A DNA stretch of 15,321 bases, taken from NCBI GenBank assembly GCA_003561595.1, contig PWWF01000076.1:1-15321 (forward strand). The letters are read 5' to 3'. Origin of the DNA: Paracoccaceae bacterium. GTDB taxonomy: Bacteria; Pseudomonadota; Alphaproteobacteria; Rhodobacterales; Rhodobacteraceae. Shown one piece after another: positions 1 to 9,517 of this stretch; position 1 is the first letter of the stretch; each line of letters begins with the position of its first letter. Below the pieces are notes generated by a model, which was not told where the DNA came from, searched no databases, and was given only the letters and a program-made list of their open reading frames with translations. Made by a program: the position numbers and the translations under genes.

Positions 1-826
1 TCTGATCGGCCATCGAGGTCAGGTAGACATCCGCCCGCCCGTTGCCGGTGATGTCGCGGCTGGCGATGCCCATGCCCCAGAGCATCAGTTCGGGCCAGCC
101 ATCCTCGGGGCCGAGATAGCGTTCTTCGGCAATGTCCCACATCTGTTCATGCCCGCCCCGCACATAGTAGTGGCGGTCATTCGACAGCCGCAGCGTCATG
201 CGGTCGCGCGCGTCGGGTGCGGCCAGCGCCGAGAGCGGGCAGTAGCCGGGGCCGAGGGGTTCGCTGCGCCAGCCCGCGCCCTCGGGGCGCAGAAGCTGGT
301 TGTCGTCGCAGGCGCGGAATGGCCCGGTGGGGTCATCGCGGTCGACATAGTTGCCGACGAACAGTGTCGGGCGCGCCGCCCCCGGCGTCCACCAGGCGGT
401 GAAGGCCGTGGACCAGCCATTGCCCGGATCGATCCCCATTGCCTCGGTTGCATCCTCGAAGGCGCAGTCGCCCAGGCCCCGCAGCACGACATTCGGCCCC
501 GCGCGCAGCACGAAGAGGTCGATCACCCCGTCATTGTCCAGATCGATCGGATAGGCCCCGATCACGCCGTGCAGGTCAATCTCCTGCGAAGTGAACTCCA
601 TCCCGCCTTCGTTGCGCAGCAGGCGCGACGGCCCCTCGCCACCGGCAAGGAACAGGTCGGGCAGGCCATTATCGCTGCAATCTAAGGCCGCGACGCCGCC
701 GCCGACGAAATGCTCCCAGCCACCCGCATAGACATGCGCCGGAATACGGTCGGTGAGGTCGGTGAAGCGCGGTGCCTCGGCCAGCGCCGGACCCGCCGCA
801 AGTGCGAGCGCGAGAAGGGCCCTCAT
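1..826 (-). CDS. Secreted FG-GAP/VCBS-repeat (CRTAC1-like) protein, 3' end outside the window
   Basis: The reading frame stays open for 275 codons from ATG 826-824 to the left edge, so the C-terminus is missing. The N-terminus (MRALLALALAAGPALA) is a typical Sec signal peptide with an AxA-like cleavage site near residue 16, so the protein should be exported. Calcium-binding FG-GAP/VCBS loops are visible: DCSDNGLPD at residues 49-57, a canonical DLDNDGVID at 95-103, and DITGNGRAD at 258-266. Repeats of this kind build a beta-propeller, and the closest known group is the CRTAC1-like proteins of bacteria. The start overlaps the xylR stop as ATGA and has no strong Shine-Dalgarno sequence of its own, which suggests translational coupling to xylR. 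The biochemical role is unknown. Glycan or carbohydrate-surface binding is an inference from context only. Confidence 0.8.
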   Translation of the reverse strand, partial: MRALLALALAAGPALAEAPRFTDLTDRIPAHVYAGGWEHFVGGGVAALDCSDNGLPDLFLAGGEGPSRLLRNEGGMEFTSQEIDLHGVIGAYPIDLDNDGVIDLFVLRAGPNVVLRGLGDCAFEDATEAMGIDPGNGWSTAFTAWWTPGAARPTLFVGNYVDRDDPTGPFRACDDNQLLRPEGAGWRSEPLGPGYCPLSALAAPDARDRMTLRLSNDRHYYVRGGHEQMWDIAEERYLGPEDGWPELMLWGMGIASRDITGNGRADVYLTSMADQ

Positions 827-2142
827 GCGCTCAACGGCGGGCGGCCCGTCTGCGCGCCCAGCAACTCTCCCGTCAACTGCCCCAGCGCCAGCGCCACGGC
901 GCCCCGCGCCCAGACCAGATCGCCCCAGACGTGGATCTCGACCCGCGAGGGTGCGCGGGCACCGTTCAGCGTCAGGGCCTGCATCTCGGCCAGCACCTCG
1001 CGCGCATAGAGATAGTCGAACTGCATCCGCCCGCCCGAAAGGATGATCACCTCGGGGTCGAAGATCTGCGCCACATTCGACAGGCCCAGCGCCAGATAGC
1101 GCCCGGCACGGCGGAAGATCGACAGCGCCGCCTCATTGCCGCGCCGCGCTTCGGCGAACAGGTCCTCGAGCAGCGCGAGCGGGCTTTCGGCGAAACTCGC
1201 ATGCTGGTCGAGCGCGGTCGCGGCCTCGCGTGCAAGGGCATAGTCGGCGACATAGGCTTCCAGGCAGCCGCGCTTGCCGCAGCGACACAGCGCCCCGTCA
1301 AGCTGCACCTTGGTGTGGCCAAGCTCCATCCCCAGCCCCCGCGCGCCGCGATACAGCTGGTTGAACAGCACCAGCCCCATCCCCACGCCATGCTCGATGG
1401 TGACTACGGCGAAATCCGACGTGCCGCGCCCACTGCCGAACCAAAGCTCGGCGAGGGTCAGCAGGTTGGCATCGTTGTCGATGTGGACGGGCAGGCCCAG
1501 CGCGGCCTCGAACTGTGCGCGGAGCCCGTGGCCGGGTGTGTTGAGCATGGGCGACCAGGGCACATCGCCACTAACATGGTCAACCATCCCGGCCATGCCC
1601 AGACCGATGCAGCTTATCTGCGCGCGGCTCATGCCCAGCTGCGCAAGAAACTGGTCGATCAGGGCGCGGGCCTCGGCGACGAGCATCGGCGCGCTCTTGC
1701 GCATCGGACGGGCGGGCAGGGCCAGATCGGCGATGTGCCGCCCGGCAAAGTCGCTCAAGACCGCCGTGTGTTTCAGATCGCCGAGCTTTATGCCGATGAC
1801 ATGATGCGCCTCGGCCGCGACCTGCAGCGCCACGGGTGGGCGACCGCGCCCGCTGCGCGGGCTGTCGCCCTCGGTGGGTTCGGCGGCGTCGGTTTCGCGC
1901 AGGAAGCCCTCGGCGATCAGTTCGGCGGTGACGGCGCTGACCGAGGCGCCGCTGACGCCCAGCGCGCGGCCCATCTCGGCGCGGGTGGTGCTGCCCTGGG
2001 CGCGGACACGCTCGAACAGCACCCGACGCAGCGGCCGCGGCAGGCTTCCGGCGGGGCTGCCACCTTCAGCCAGCAGCGGGCCGCAGCCCTGCGCCCCTGC
2101 GTCGAGCAGGGCGGCAGGCTTCGAACCTTCGGGCGCTGTCAT
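823..2142 (-). CDS. xylR: ROK-family transcriptional regulator of xylose use, XylR-type
   Basis: The product has 439 residues, in the usual range for ROK repressors with an N-terminal DNA-binding domain. A winged helix-turn-helix lies at about residues 36-82 (STTRAEMGRALGVSGASVSA is the recognition part). It is followed by an actin-like ROK kinase-fold domain with the sugar-contacting DNDA motif at 222-225, His276 in LGHTKV, and the zinc cluster CRCGKRGC at 286-293 running into LEAY. ATG 2142-2140 is preceded by the purine-rich GGAGGGGAGG, a good ribosome site. The gene diverges from xylF across 210 bp, the usual place for the local regulator. D-xylose as inducer and repression of xylFHGBA are inferred from family and location. 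A different pentose ligand cannot be excluded from sequence alone. Its stop overlaps the start of the FG-GAP gene. Confidence 0.9.
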   Translation of the reverse strand: MTAPEGSKPAALLDAGAQGCGPLLAEGGSPAGSLPRPLRRVLFERVRAQGSTTRAEMGRALGVSGASVSAVTAELIAEGFLRETDAAEPTEGDSPRSGRGRPPVALQVAAEAHHVIGIKLGDLKHTAVLSDFAGRHIADLALPARPMRKSAPMLVAEARALIDQFLAQLGMSRAQISCIGLGMAGMVDHVSGDVPWSPMLNTPGHGLRAQFEAALGLPVHIDNDANLLTLAELWFGSGRGTSDFAVVTIEHGVGMGLVLFNQLYRGARGLGMELGHTKVQLDGALCRCGKRGCLEAYVADYALAREAATALDQHASFAESPLALLEDLFAEARRGNEAALSIFRRAGRYLALGLSNVAQIFDPEVIILSGGRMQFDYLYAREVLAEMQALTLNGARAPSRVEIHVWGDLVWARGAVALALGQLTGELLGAQTGRPPLSA

Positions 2143-2352
2143 CCTGGCCTCCCCTCCAAGACTAAATTAACACGCCGAAGAATATAAGCCTAGATGCGGA
2201 CAGTTGCGCAAGGCATTCCGCGCCTCACAGCAGATATTCCCGAAATTTGGGCGCGATGCTGCTATTTTAAATTTGACAGGTAAAGAATTTCTGGCATCAT
2301 TTTTGGGTCGGGACCGGCAAGAGTCGGCCCGGATATGTTCAGGGAGGACTAC
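2143..2352. promoter_or_regulatory. Divergent xylR/xylF control region
   Basis: This 210-bp spacer is clearly more AT-rich than its flanks. A rightward promoter for xylF can be read as -35 TTGACA (2273-2278), a 16-nt spacer and -10 CATCAT (2295-2300, 4 of 6 to consensus). A leftward candidate for xylR has -10 TATATT (complement of 2181-2186) with a possible -35 TTGCGC (complement of 2206-2211) at a long 19-nt spacing. The heptamer AAATTTG occurs twice (2243-2249 and 2269-2275). In the probable xylF leader, GGGTCG (2305-2310) can pair with CGGCCC (2325-2330), including one G-U pair. All assignments are by eye. Confidence 0.5.
2269..2290. promoter_or_regulatory. Candidate XylR operator overlapping the xylF -35 box
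   Basis: The two arms AAATT (2269-2273) and AATTT (2286-2290) form an inverted repeat with a 12-bp centre that contains most of the TTGACA -35 box. AT-rich arms about two helical turns apart are typical of operators for ROK repressors such as NagC and Mlc. Binding here would block polymerase at the xyl promoter. A further AAATTTG copy at 2243-2249 could be a second half-site. The arms are short, so chance is possible in an AT-rich spacer. Confidence 0.35.
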
Positions 2353-3378
2353 ATGAACAGAATTCTGACCGCAGCGATTGCTGCGACTGTCGGCTTTGGC
2401 TCTGGCGCCTGGGCCGATTCGCTGACCATCGGGGTAAGCTGGTCGAACTTTCAGGAGGAGCGCTGGCAAACGGACGAGGCCGCGATCCGCGCTGCCCTCG
2501 ATGACGCGGGTGCGGCCTATGTCTCGGCCGATGCGCAATCCTCTTCGTCCAAGCAGCTTTCCGATATCGAAAGCCTGATCGCGCAGGGCGTCGATGCGCT
2601 GATCGTTCTGGCACAGGATGCCGCCGCCATCGGCCCGGCGGTCGAGGCGGCCGCGGACGAAGGCATTCCCGTCATCGCCTATGACCGGTTGATCGAGGAT
2701 GACCGCGCCTTCTACCTGACCTTCGACAATGTCGAGGTGGGGCGCATGCAGGCCCGCGCCGTGCTCGAACAGCAGCCTTCCGGCAACTATGTCATGATCA
2801 AGGGCTCGCCCACCGACCCCAATGCGGATTTCCTGCGCGGCGGTCAGCAGGAAGTGCTTCAGGACGCGATTGACGCGGGCGACATCACCATCGTGGGCGA
2901 GGCCTATACCGATGGCTGGCTGCCCGCCAATGCCCAGCGCAACATGGAGCAGATCCTGACCGCGCAGGACAACATGGTCGATGCGGTCGTGGCGTCGAAT
3001 GACGGCACCGCAGGCGGCGTTGTCGCGGCGCTGACCGCGCAGGGCATGGATGGCATCCCGGTCTCGGGGCAGGATGGCGACCATGCCGCGCTGAACCGCA
3101 TCGCGCTGGGCACGCAGACCGTGTCGGTCTGGAAGGACGCGCGCGATCTGGGCCGCGCGGCGGGCGAGATTGCCGTGCAACTCGCAGGTGGCACCGCGAT
3201 GATGGACATCGAGGGGTCCGAGATGTGGACCTCGCCGGGTGGCACCGAAATGGTGTCGATGTTCCTCGAGCCGGTGCCGATCACCGCGGACAACCTGTCG
3301 CTGGTGGTCGATGCGGGCTGGATCAGCCAGGAAGCGCTCTGCCAGGGCGTGAGCGGCGGCCCGGCGCCTTGCGACTGA
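2353..3378 (+). CDS. xylF: D-xylose ABC transporter, periplasmic xylose-binding protein
   Basis: This is the high-affinity receptor that delivers D-xylose to XylH. It has 341 residues with a Sec signal peptide (MNRILTAAIAATVGFGSGAWA, cleavage near residue 21) and a type-I periplasmic-binding fold. XylF-like signatures are ERWQTD near residue 36, YDRLI at 110-114, SNDGTAGG at 215-222 and SGQDGD at 238-243. I chose ATG 2353 because AGGGAGG (2341-2347) sits just upstream and a signal peptide starts there. The in-frame ATG at 2335 would add six residues ahead of the signal and lies upstream of that ribosome site. It is the first gene of xylFHGBA and is followed by a strong hairpin before xylH. 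Confidence 0.95.
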   Translation: MNRILTAAIAATVGFGSGAWADSLTIGVSWSNFQEERWQTDEAAIRAALDDAGAAYVSADAQSSSSKQLSDIESLIAQGVDALIVLAQDAAAIGPAVEAAADEGIPVIAYDRLIEDDRAFYLTFDNVEVGRMQARAVLEQQPSGNYVMIKGSPTDPNADFLRGGQQEVLQDAIDAGDITIVGEAYTDGWLPANAQRNMEQILTAQDNMVDAVVASNDGTAGGVVAALTAQGMDGIPVSGQDGDHAALNRIALGTQTVSVWKDARDLGRAAGEIAVQLAGGTAMMDIEGSEMWTSPGGTEMVSMFLEPVPITADNLSLVVDAGWISQEALCQGVSGGPAPCD

Positions 3379-3396
3379 TCGCAGGCATCTGACAGC

Positions 3397-3424
3397 GGGG
3401 CGTGCGGCATGCTGCCGCCGCCCC
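3397..3424 (+). terminator. Strong hairpin between xylF and xylH (mRNA stabiliser or attenuator, no U-tract)
   Basis: GGGGCG (3397-3402) pairs with CGCCCC (3419-3424), and GCGGCA (3404-3409) pairs with TGCCGC (3413-3418). This gives twelve G/C-rich pairs with one bulged T (3403) and a 3-nt TGC loop. It starts 18 nt after the xylF stop and no T-run follows, so it is unlikely to be a complete intrinsic terminator. In binding-protein transport operons such stems often protect the 3' end of the abundant binding-protein message. That role is inferred here. Confidence 0.6.
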
Positions 3425-3464
3425 ATCCCTGCGTGATGACAGGACAAGCCCCGAGGACAGGCTG

Positions 3465-4772
3465 ATGAGCACCACCGACACCGAAAAGGACGCCGGGACC
3501 AGGGCCCGGCGACGCGCGCGGCTGACCGACACGCTGGAAATCGACACGCGGCTTCTGGGGATGATCGGCGCCTTTGTCGCCGTGCTGGTCGTGTTCAACA
3601 TCCTGACAGACGGGCGCTTCCTGACCCCGCGCAACATCTTCAACCTGACAATCCAGACCGTCAGCGTGGCGATCATGGCCACGGGCATGGTCTTCGTCAT
3701 CGTCACCCGGCATATCGACCTGTCCGTGGGCGCGCTGCTGGCCACCTGCTCGGCCGTCATGGCGATGATGCAGACCGCCTGGCTGCCGCAATACCTGGGC
3801 CTGCCGCTGGGCCATCCGATGATCCCCTGGCTGGCCATCCTCGCAGGCATCATCGCCGGCGGACTGATCGGGGCGTTTCAGGGCTGGCTGACGGGCTACA
3901 TGATGATCCCGGCCTTCATCGTCACGTTGGGCGGGCTGCTGGTCTGGCGCAACACCGGCTGGTATCTGACCACCGGCCAGACCATCGGACCGCTGGACCC
4001 GACCTTCCAGATGTTCGGCGGCATCAATGGCACGCTGGGCGCGTTCTGGTCCTGGGTGGTCGGCATTGCCGGTACGCTGGCCGCGCTGGCCGTGCTGTGG
4101 AATTCGCGGCGCGACAAGCAGCGGCACGGGTTCATGGTCAAACCGATCTGGGCCGAGGTCGCGCTGGGCGCGATCATCGCGGTCGCGATCCTCGGCTTCA
4201 TCGCGATCCTGAACGCCTATCAGGTGCCCGAGGGCCGCCTGCGCCGTGAATTCGAGGCGCGCGGCGAGGTCATGCCCGAAGGCTACACCGAGGCCTACGG
4301 TCTGCCCATATCGGTCCTGTTGCTGATCGTCGTTGCCGTGGTGATGACCGTCATCGCACGCAAGACACGGCTGGGGCGCTACATCTTTGCCACGGGCGGC
4401 AACCCGCAGGCAGCCGAGCTTTCCGGCATCAATACGCGGCTGCTGACGGTCAAGGTGTTCACCATCATGGGCGTGCTCTGCGCGATCTCGGCCTTGGTGG
4501 CGTCAGCCCGGCTGACCAACCATTCGAACGATATCGGCACGCTGGACGAGTTGCGCGTCATCGCTGCCGCCGTCATCGGGGGCACTGCGTTGGCCGGGGG
4601 GATCGGCACGATCTATGGCGCGATCCTCGGCGCGCTGATCATGCAGTCGCTGCAGTCGGGGATGGCGATGGTCGGGGTCGATGCGCCCTTGCAGAATATC
4701 GTCGTGGGCTCGGTTCTGGTGCTCGCCGTGCTGATCGACATCATCTACCGCCACCGCACAGGGAAGGGATAG
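3465..4772 (+). CDS. xylH: D-xylose ABC transporter, inner-membrane permease
   Basis: XylH forms the membrane channel of the xylose importer. The 435-residue product has many hydrophobic segments, starting at about residues 31-46 after a charged cytoplasmic N-terminus (residues 1-28). It carries the CUT2/RbsC-like stretch [11 protein letters not shown] at 311-321 and [15 protein letters not shown] at 372-386, the region that contacts the ATPase. Sugar-permease residues such as [10 protein letters not shown] (81-90) are present. ATG 3465 is chosen because GAGGACAGG precedes it. An open frame extends upstream to 3402, but that would put translation inside the hairpin stem and add a non-conserved tail. 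Only 4 nt separate its stop from xylG. Confidence 0.93.
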   Translation: MSTTDTEKDAGTRARRRARLTDTLEIDTRLLGMIGAFVAVLVVFNILTDGRFLTPRNIFNLTIQTVSVAIMATGMVFVIVTRHIDLSVGALLATCSAVMAMMQTAWLPQYLGLPLGHPMIPWLAILAGIIAGGLIGAFQGWLTGYMMIPAFIVTLGGLLVWRNTGWYLTTGQTIGPLDPTFQMFGGINGTLGAFWSWVVGIAGTLAALAVLWNSRRDKQRHGFMVKPIWAEVALGAIIAVAILGFIAILNAYQVPEGRLRREFEARGEVMPEGYTEAYGLPISVLLLIVVAVVMTVIARKTRLGRYIFATGGNPQAAELSGINTRLLTVKVFTIMGVLCAISALVASARLTNHSNDIGTLDELRVIAAAVIGGTALAGGIGTIYGAILGALIMQSLQSGMAMVGVDAPLQNIVVGSVLVLAVLIDIIYRHRTGKG

Positions 4773-4776
4773 CGCC

Positions 4777-5523
4777 ATGACGCCACTCGTGGAAATGCGC
4801 AACATCTCGATCGCCTTCGGCGGTGTGCAGGCGGTCGATGACGTGTCGATCGACCTCCATGCGGGCGAGGTGGTGGGGCTTCTGGGCCATAACGGGGCCG
4901 GAAAATCGACGCTGATCAAGATCCTTTCCGGCGCCTACAAGGCCGATAGCGGCGAGATCCTGATCGACGGCAAGCGGGTCGAGATCAACTCCCCCCGCGA
5001 TGCGCGCGCCCACAACATCGAGCCCATCCACCAGACGCTTGCGCTGGCCGACAACCTGCCCGCGCCCGCGAACCTGTTTCTGGGCCGCGAATTGCGCACC
5101 ATGTTCGGGTTTCTGGACGACAGCCGCATGGAGTCCGAGACGCGCAAGATCATGGCGCGGCTCAACCCCAACTTCAAGAAAGTGGCCGAGCCGGTCAGCG
5201 CGCTCTCGGGCGGGCAGCGCCAGTCGGTGGCCATCGCCCGCGCGGTCTATTTCAACGCGCGCATCCTGATCATGGACGAACCCACCGCCGCGCTTGGCGT
5301 GCACGAGACCAAGATGGTCGCCGATCTGATCATGGAACTGAAGGCGCAGGGCTTGGGTATCTTCCTCATCAGCCACGACACGCGCGAGATGATGTCGCTC
5401 TGCGACCGTGTGTCGGTCATGAAGAACGGCCAGCTTGTCGGCACCGAACGGGTCGAGGATGTGAGCGAAGACGATATCCTGTCGATGATCATCCTCGGCA
5501 AGAAGGCGCCCGAGGCGGTCTAA
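4777..5523 (+). CDS. xylG: D-xylose ABC transporter ATP-binding subunit, single-cassette form
   Basis: This subunit powers xylose uptake. The 248-residue product has one complete nucleotide-binding domain: Walker [10 protein letters not shown] at 37-45, Q-loop Gln86, signature LSGGQ at 143-147, Walker B ILIMDEP at 163-169, and a switch histidine in LISHD near 200. Enterobacterial XylG is a tandem protein of about 510 residues, so this one is half-length and should act as a homodimer with both sites active. The absence of a second cassette is not a truncation: the stop overlaps the xylB start as TAATG and no cassette remnant follows. AGGGAAGGG upstream gives the ribosome site. Short XylG proteins are known in alphaproteobacteria and actinobacteria. 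Confidence 0.92.
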   Translation: MTPLVEMRNISIAFGGVQAVDDVSIDLHAGEVVGLLGHNGAGKSTLIKILSGAYKADSGEILIDGKRVEINSPRDARAHNIEPIHQTLALADNLPAPANLFLGRELRTMFGFLDDSRMESETRKIMARLNPNFKKVAEPVSALSGGQRQSVAIARAVYFNARILIMDEPTAALGVHETKMVADLIMELKAQGLGIFLISHDTREMMSLCDRVSVMKNGQLVGTERVEDVSEDDILSMIILGKKAPEAV

Positions 5524-6962
5524 TGTATCTGGGCCTCGATCTTGGAACCTCCGGCCTCAAGGGGTTGGTGATCGACGAAGGCGGCGCCGTGCGGGCCGAG
5601 GCGACACAGCCCCTGCGCCTGTCGCGCCCCCGTCCCGGCTGGTCCGAGCAGGACCCGGCCGAGTGGATCGCGGCGACCGAGGGCGTGCTGCGCGCGCTTG
5701 GCCGAAAGGTCGATCTGGGCGTGGTGGCGGGGATCGGGCTGTCGGGGCAGATGCATGGCGCGACCGTGCTTGATGCCGCAGACAAGGTGCTGCGGCCCTG
5801 CATCCTGTGGAACGACACCCGCGCGCATGTGCAGGCCGCGAAGCTGGATGCCGACCCGCAATTCCGCGCGATCAGTGGCAATATCGTCTTTCCGGGCTTC
5901 ACCGCGCCGAAAATCGTCTGGATGGCCGAGGAAGAGCCGGACCTGTTTGCGCGGGTCGCCCGCGTGCTGCTGCCCAAGGATTACCTGCGGCTCTGGCTGA
6001 CCGGCGGCCATGTCGCCGAAATGTCGGATGCGGCCGGGACAAGCTGGCTCGATACCGGCGCGCGCGACTGGTCGGATGACCTGCTGACCGCGACCGGGCT
6101 GGGCCGCGACCAGATGCCCGCGCTGGTCGAGGGGGCGGCGCCTTCGGGCGGGCTGCGCGCGGCACTGGCGCAGGAATTCGGGCTGCGCGCAGGCATTCCG
6201 GTCGCGGGCGGCGCGGGCGACAATGCGGCAACCGCCATCGGCCTGGGCATCGCGCGCGGCGGGCAGGGGTTCGTGAGCCTCGGCACCTCGGGCGTGCTGT
6301 TTGCCGCGACCGATGGCCACGCGCCCGCGCCCGAAACTGCCGTTCACAGCTTCTGCCACGCGCTGCCGGACACATGGCACCAGATGGGGGTGATCCTCGC
6401 AGCCACGGATGCGCTCAACTGGTTCGCGGGGCTCGCGGGCACCGACCCGGCCGAGCTGACCGGCAACCTCGGCGCGCTGCGCGCCCCGGGGCGCGCGCTT
6501 TTCCTGCCCTATCTGGGCGGCGAGCGCACGCCGCTGAATGACGCCACCATCCGCGCGGCGTTTCTGGGGCTCGAACACGCCACCGACCGCGATGCCGCAA
6601 TCCGCGCGGTGCTCGAAGGTGTCGTCTTTGCCCTGCGCGACTGCCGCGACGCGCTTGCGGCAACCGGCACGCAGCTTGAAACGCTGATCGCCGCTGGCGG
6701 GGGCGCGCGGTCCGACTACTGGCTTTCCGCCCTCGCCACGGCGCTCGACCAGCCCATCCTCGTGCCGCAGGCGGGGGAATATGGCGCGGCACTGGGGGCC
6801 GCGCGACTGGGCCGCATGGCCGCGACAGGTGAGGGCCAGGACGCGATGCCCCTGCCCCCCATCGCCCGCGAGATCACCCCCGACCCCGCCCTGACCGACG
6901 CTTTCAGCGCCGCGCATACCCGCTACCGGGCCGCACAATCAGCCATCAAGGAACTGACATGA
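5523..6962 (+). CDS. xylB: Xylulokinase (FGGY family)
   Basis: XylB phosphorylates D-xylulose with ATP to give D-xylulose 5-phosphate, which enters the pentose phosphate pathway. The 479-residue length is typical. Residues line up with E. coli XylB without offset at several sites: Asp6 in the N-terminal phosphate loop ([11 protein letters not shown]), the substrate motif QMHGA at 76-80, and the catalytic base Asp233 in [12 protein letters not shown]. The C-terminal ATP-binding half includes SLGTSGV and the [11 protein letters not shown] segment. Its ATG overlaps the xylG TAA by one base, and its TGA overlaps the xylA ATG by four bases (ATGA). Transport and catabolic subunits are therefore likely to be translated in step. 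Confidence 0.95.
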   Translation: MYLGLDLGTSGLKGLVIDEGGAVRAEATQPLRLSRPRPGWSEQDPAEWIAATEGVLRALGRKVDLGVVAGIGLSGQMHGATVLDAADKVLRPCILWNDTRAHVQAAKLDADPQFRAISGNIVFPGFTAPKIVWMAEEEPDLFARVARVLLPKDYLRLWLTGGHVAEMSDAAGTSWLDTGARDWSDDLLTATGLGRDQMPALVEGAAPSGGLRAALAQEFGLRAGIPVAGGAGDNAATAIGLGIARGGQGFVSLGTSGVLFAATDGHAPAPETAVHSFCHALPDTWHQMGVILAATDALNWFAGLAGTDPAELTGNLGALRAPGRALFLPYLGGERTPLNDATIRAAFLGLEHATDRDAAIRAVLEGVVFALRDCRDALAATGTQLETLIAAGGGARSDYWLSALATALDQPILVPQAGEYGAALGAARLGRMAATGEGQDAMPLPPIAREITPDPALTDAFSAAHTRYRAAQSAIKELT

Positions 6963-8260
6963 CAGAGTTTTTCGCAGACATCCCGAAACTCGCCTATCAG
7001 GGTGCGGATGCGACAGACGCGTTCGCCTTTCGCCATTACAACCCCGACGAGATGGTGCTGGGGCGGCGGATGGAAGACCATCTGCGCTTTGCAGTCTGCT
7101 ACTGGCACAGCTTCGCCTGGCCCGGCGGCGACCCGTTCGGCGGCCAGACCTTCCAGCGCCCCTGGTTCGGCGACACGATGGACCACGCGCGCCTCAAGGC
7201 CGACACGGCATTCGAGATGTTCCGCATCCTCGGCGTGCCGTTCTTCTGCTTCCACGACGCCGATGTCCGCCCCGAAGGTGCGAGCTTCGCCGAGACGACG
7301 CGCAATCTGGAGGAGATCACCGAGTATTTCGCTGCCAAGATGGAAGAGAGCGGGCCGAAGCTGCTGTGGGGCACGGCCAATCTGTTCAGCAACCGCCGCT
7401 ACATGGCCGGCGCGGCCACCAATCCCGACCCTGATATCTTCGCCTATGCCGCTGCCACGGTGAAGACATGCATGGATGCCACCCACAGGCTTGGCGGCGC
7501 GAATTACGTCCTCTGGGGCGGGCGCGAAGGCTATGAGACGTTGCTCAACACTGATCTGACCCGCGAGATGGAGCAGATGGGCCGCTTCCTGTCGATGGTG
7601 GTCGACTACAAGCACAAGATCGGCTTCAAGGGCACGATCCTGGTCGAGCCGAAGCCGCAGGAACCGACCAAGCACCAGTATGACTATGATGTCGCCACCT
7701 GCTACGGCTTCCTGCAGCGCTTCGGGCTGGAGAAGGAGGTCAAGCTGAACATCGAGCAGGGCCATGCCATCCTTGCGGGCCACAGCTTCGAGCATGAACT
7801 GGCGCTTGCGGCGAGCCTGGGCGTGCTGGGCTCGATCGACATGAACCGCAATGACTATCAATGCGGCTGGGACACCGACCACTTCCCCAACAACTTGCCC
7901 GAAGTGGCGCTGGCCTATTACGAGGTGCTGCGCGCGGGCGGGTTCACCACGGGCGGCACCAATTTCGACGCCAAACTGCGCCGCCAGTCGCTCGACGCGG
8001 AGGATCTGATCCTCGCTCACGCGGGCGCGATGGATGTCTGCGCGCGCGGGCTGAAGGCCGCAGCCGCAATGCTCGAGGATGGCAAGCTCGAGGCCGCCCG
8101 CGCCGCGCGCTATGCGGGCTGGGATCGCCCCGAGGTGCAGGCGATGCTCGGCAGCGATCTGGAGAGCGTCGCCGCCGATGTGCTGGCGCGCGGGCTGGAC
8201 CCGCAGCCGGTTTCCGGGCGGCAGGAGCGGCTCGAAAACCTCGTCAACCGCTTCGTCTGA
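6959..8260 (+). CDS. xylA: Xylose isomerase
   Basis: XylA interconverts D-xylose and D-xylulose in the cytoplasm using two divalent metal ions. The 433-residue protein belongs to the longer class II type. All catalytic residues are present at a constant offset of two from E. coli: His99 and Asp102 in FCFHDAD; metal ligands Glu230 (LVEPKP), Glu266 and His269 (NIEQGHA), Asp294 (SIDMN), Asp305 and Asp307 (WDTDHF), and Asp337 (NFDAKL). It is the last gene of the operon. The order B then A reverses the E. coli xylAB order but is common in alphaproteobacteria. The next gene converges from the right. Confidence 0.97.
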   Translation: MTEFFADIPKLAYQGADATDAFAFRHYNPDEMVLGRRMEDHLRFAVCYWHSFAWPGGDPFGGQTFQRPWFGDTMDHARLKADTAFEMFRILGVPFFCFHDADVRPEGASFAETTRNLEEITEYFAAKMEESGPKLLWGTANLFSNRRYMAGAATNPDPDIFAYAAATVKTCMDATHRLGGANYVLWGGREGYETLLNTDLTREMEQMGRFLSMVVDYKHKIGFKGTILVEPKPQEPTKHQYDYDVATCYGFLQRFGLEKEVKLNIEQGHAILAGHSFEHELALAASLGVLGSIDMNRNDYQCGWDTDHFPNNLPEVALAYYEVLRAGGFTTGGTNFDAKLRRQSLDAEDLILAHAGAMDVCARGLKAAAAMLEDGKLEAARAARYAGWDRPEVQAMLGSDLESVAADVLARGLDPQPVSGRQERLENLVNRFV

Positions 8261-8340
8261 CGCAGTTCGGCCCAATCGCCGGAACCGCCTTGGGTTTCGG
8301 AGAAGGCAAAGCCCCCAGAGGATGTCCCCGCCGAAGAAAT

Positions 8341-8362
8341 CCGCCCACCCCGAAGTGGGCGG
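8341..8362 (-). terminator. Terminator between the convergent operons, best oriented for the leftward one
   Basis: CCGCCCAC (8341-8348) and GTGGGCGG (8355-8362) form a perfect 8-bp stem with a 6-nt loop. On the minus strand the stem is followed by ATTTCTT, a short T-rich run as in intrinsic terminators; on the plus strand it is not. It lies about 95 nt beyond the stop of the leftward ATPase gene and 80 nt beyond xylA, so it may also slow readthrough from xylA. The rest of the 196-bp spacer 8261-8456 shows no gene. Confidence 0.6.
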
Positions 8363-8456
8363 CCGAGGTTCGCGAGAAGACATGGCCGGAAGTGGGTGAT
8401 GGCCCTTACAGGCGGCATGTGGTTGCGGTATTCAGGCCCTTTCGGCAAGAAGAAGA

Positions 8457-9515
<1,059 letters not shown>

Positions 9516-9517
9516 GG

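Noticed and set aside
772..2187. Plus-strand open frame of 471 codons over xylR
   Set aside because: It is antisense to the ROK gene, which has complete HTH and zinc motifs; the composition is low-complexity and the N-terminus has no ribosome site.
2335..2352. Upstream ATG for xylF
   Set aside because: The ribosome site AGGGAGG lies between this ATG and ATG 2353, and the signal peptide begins at 2353.
5520..8383. Two long minus-strand open frames over xylB and xylA
   Set aside because: They mirror the codon structure of two enzymes whose catalytic residues are all present on the plus strand; no protein family is recognisable in the mirror frames.
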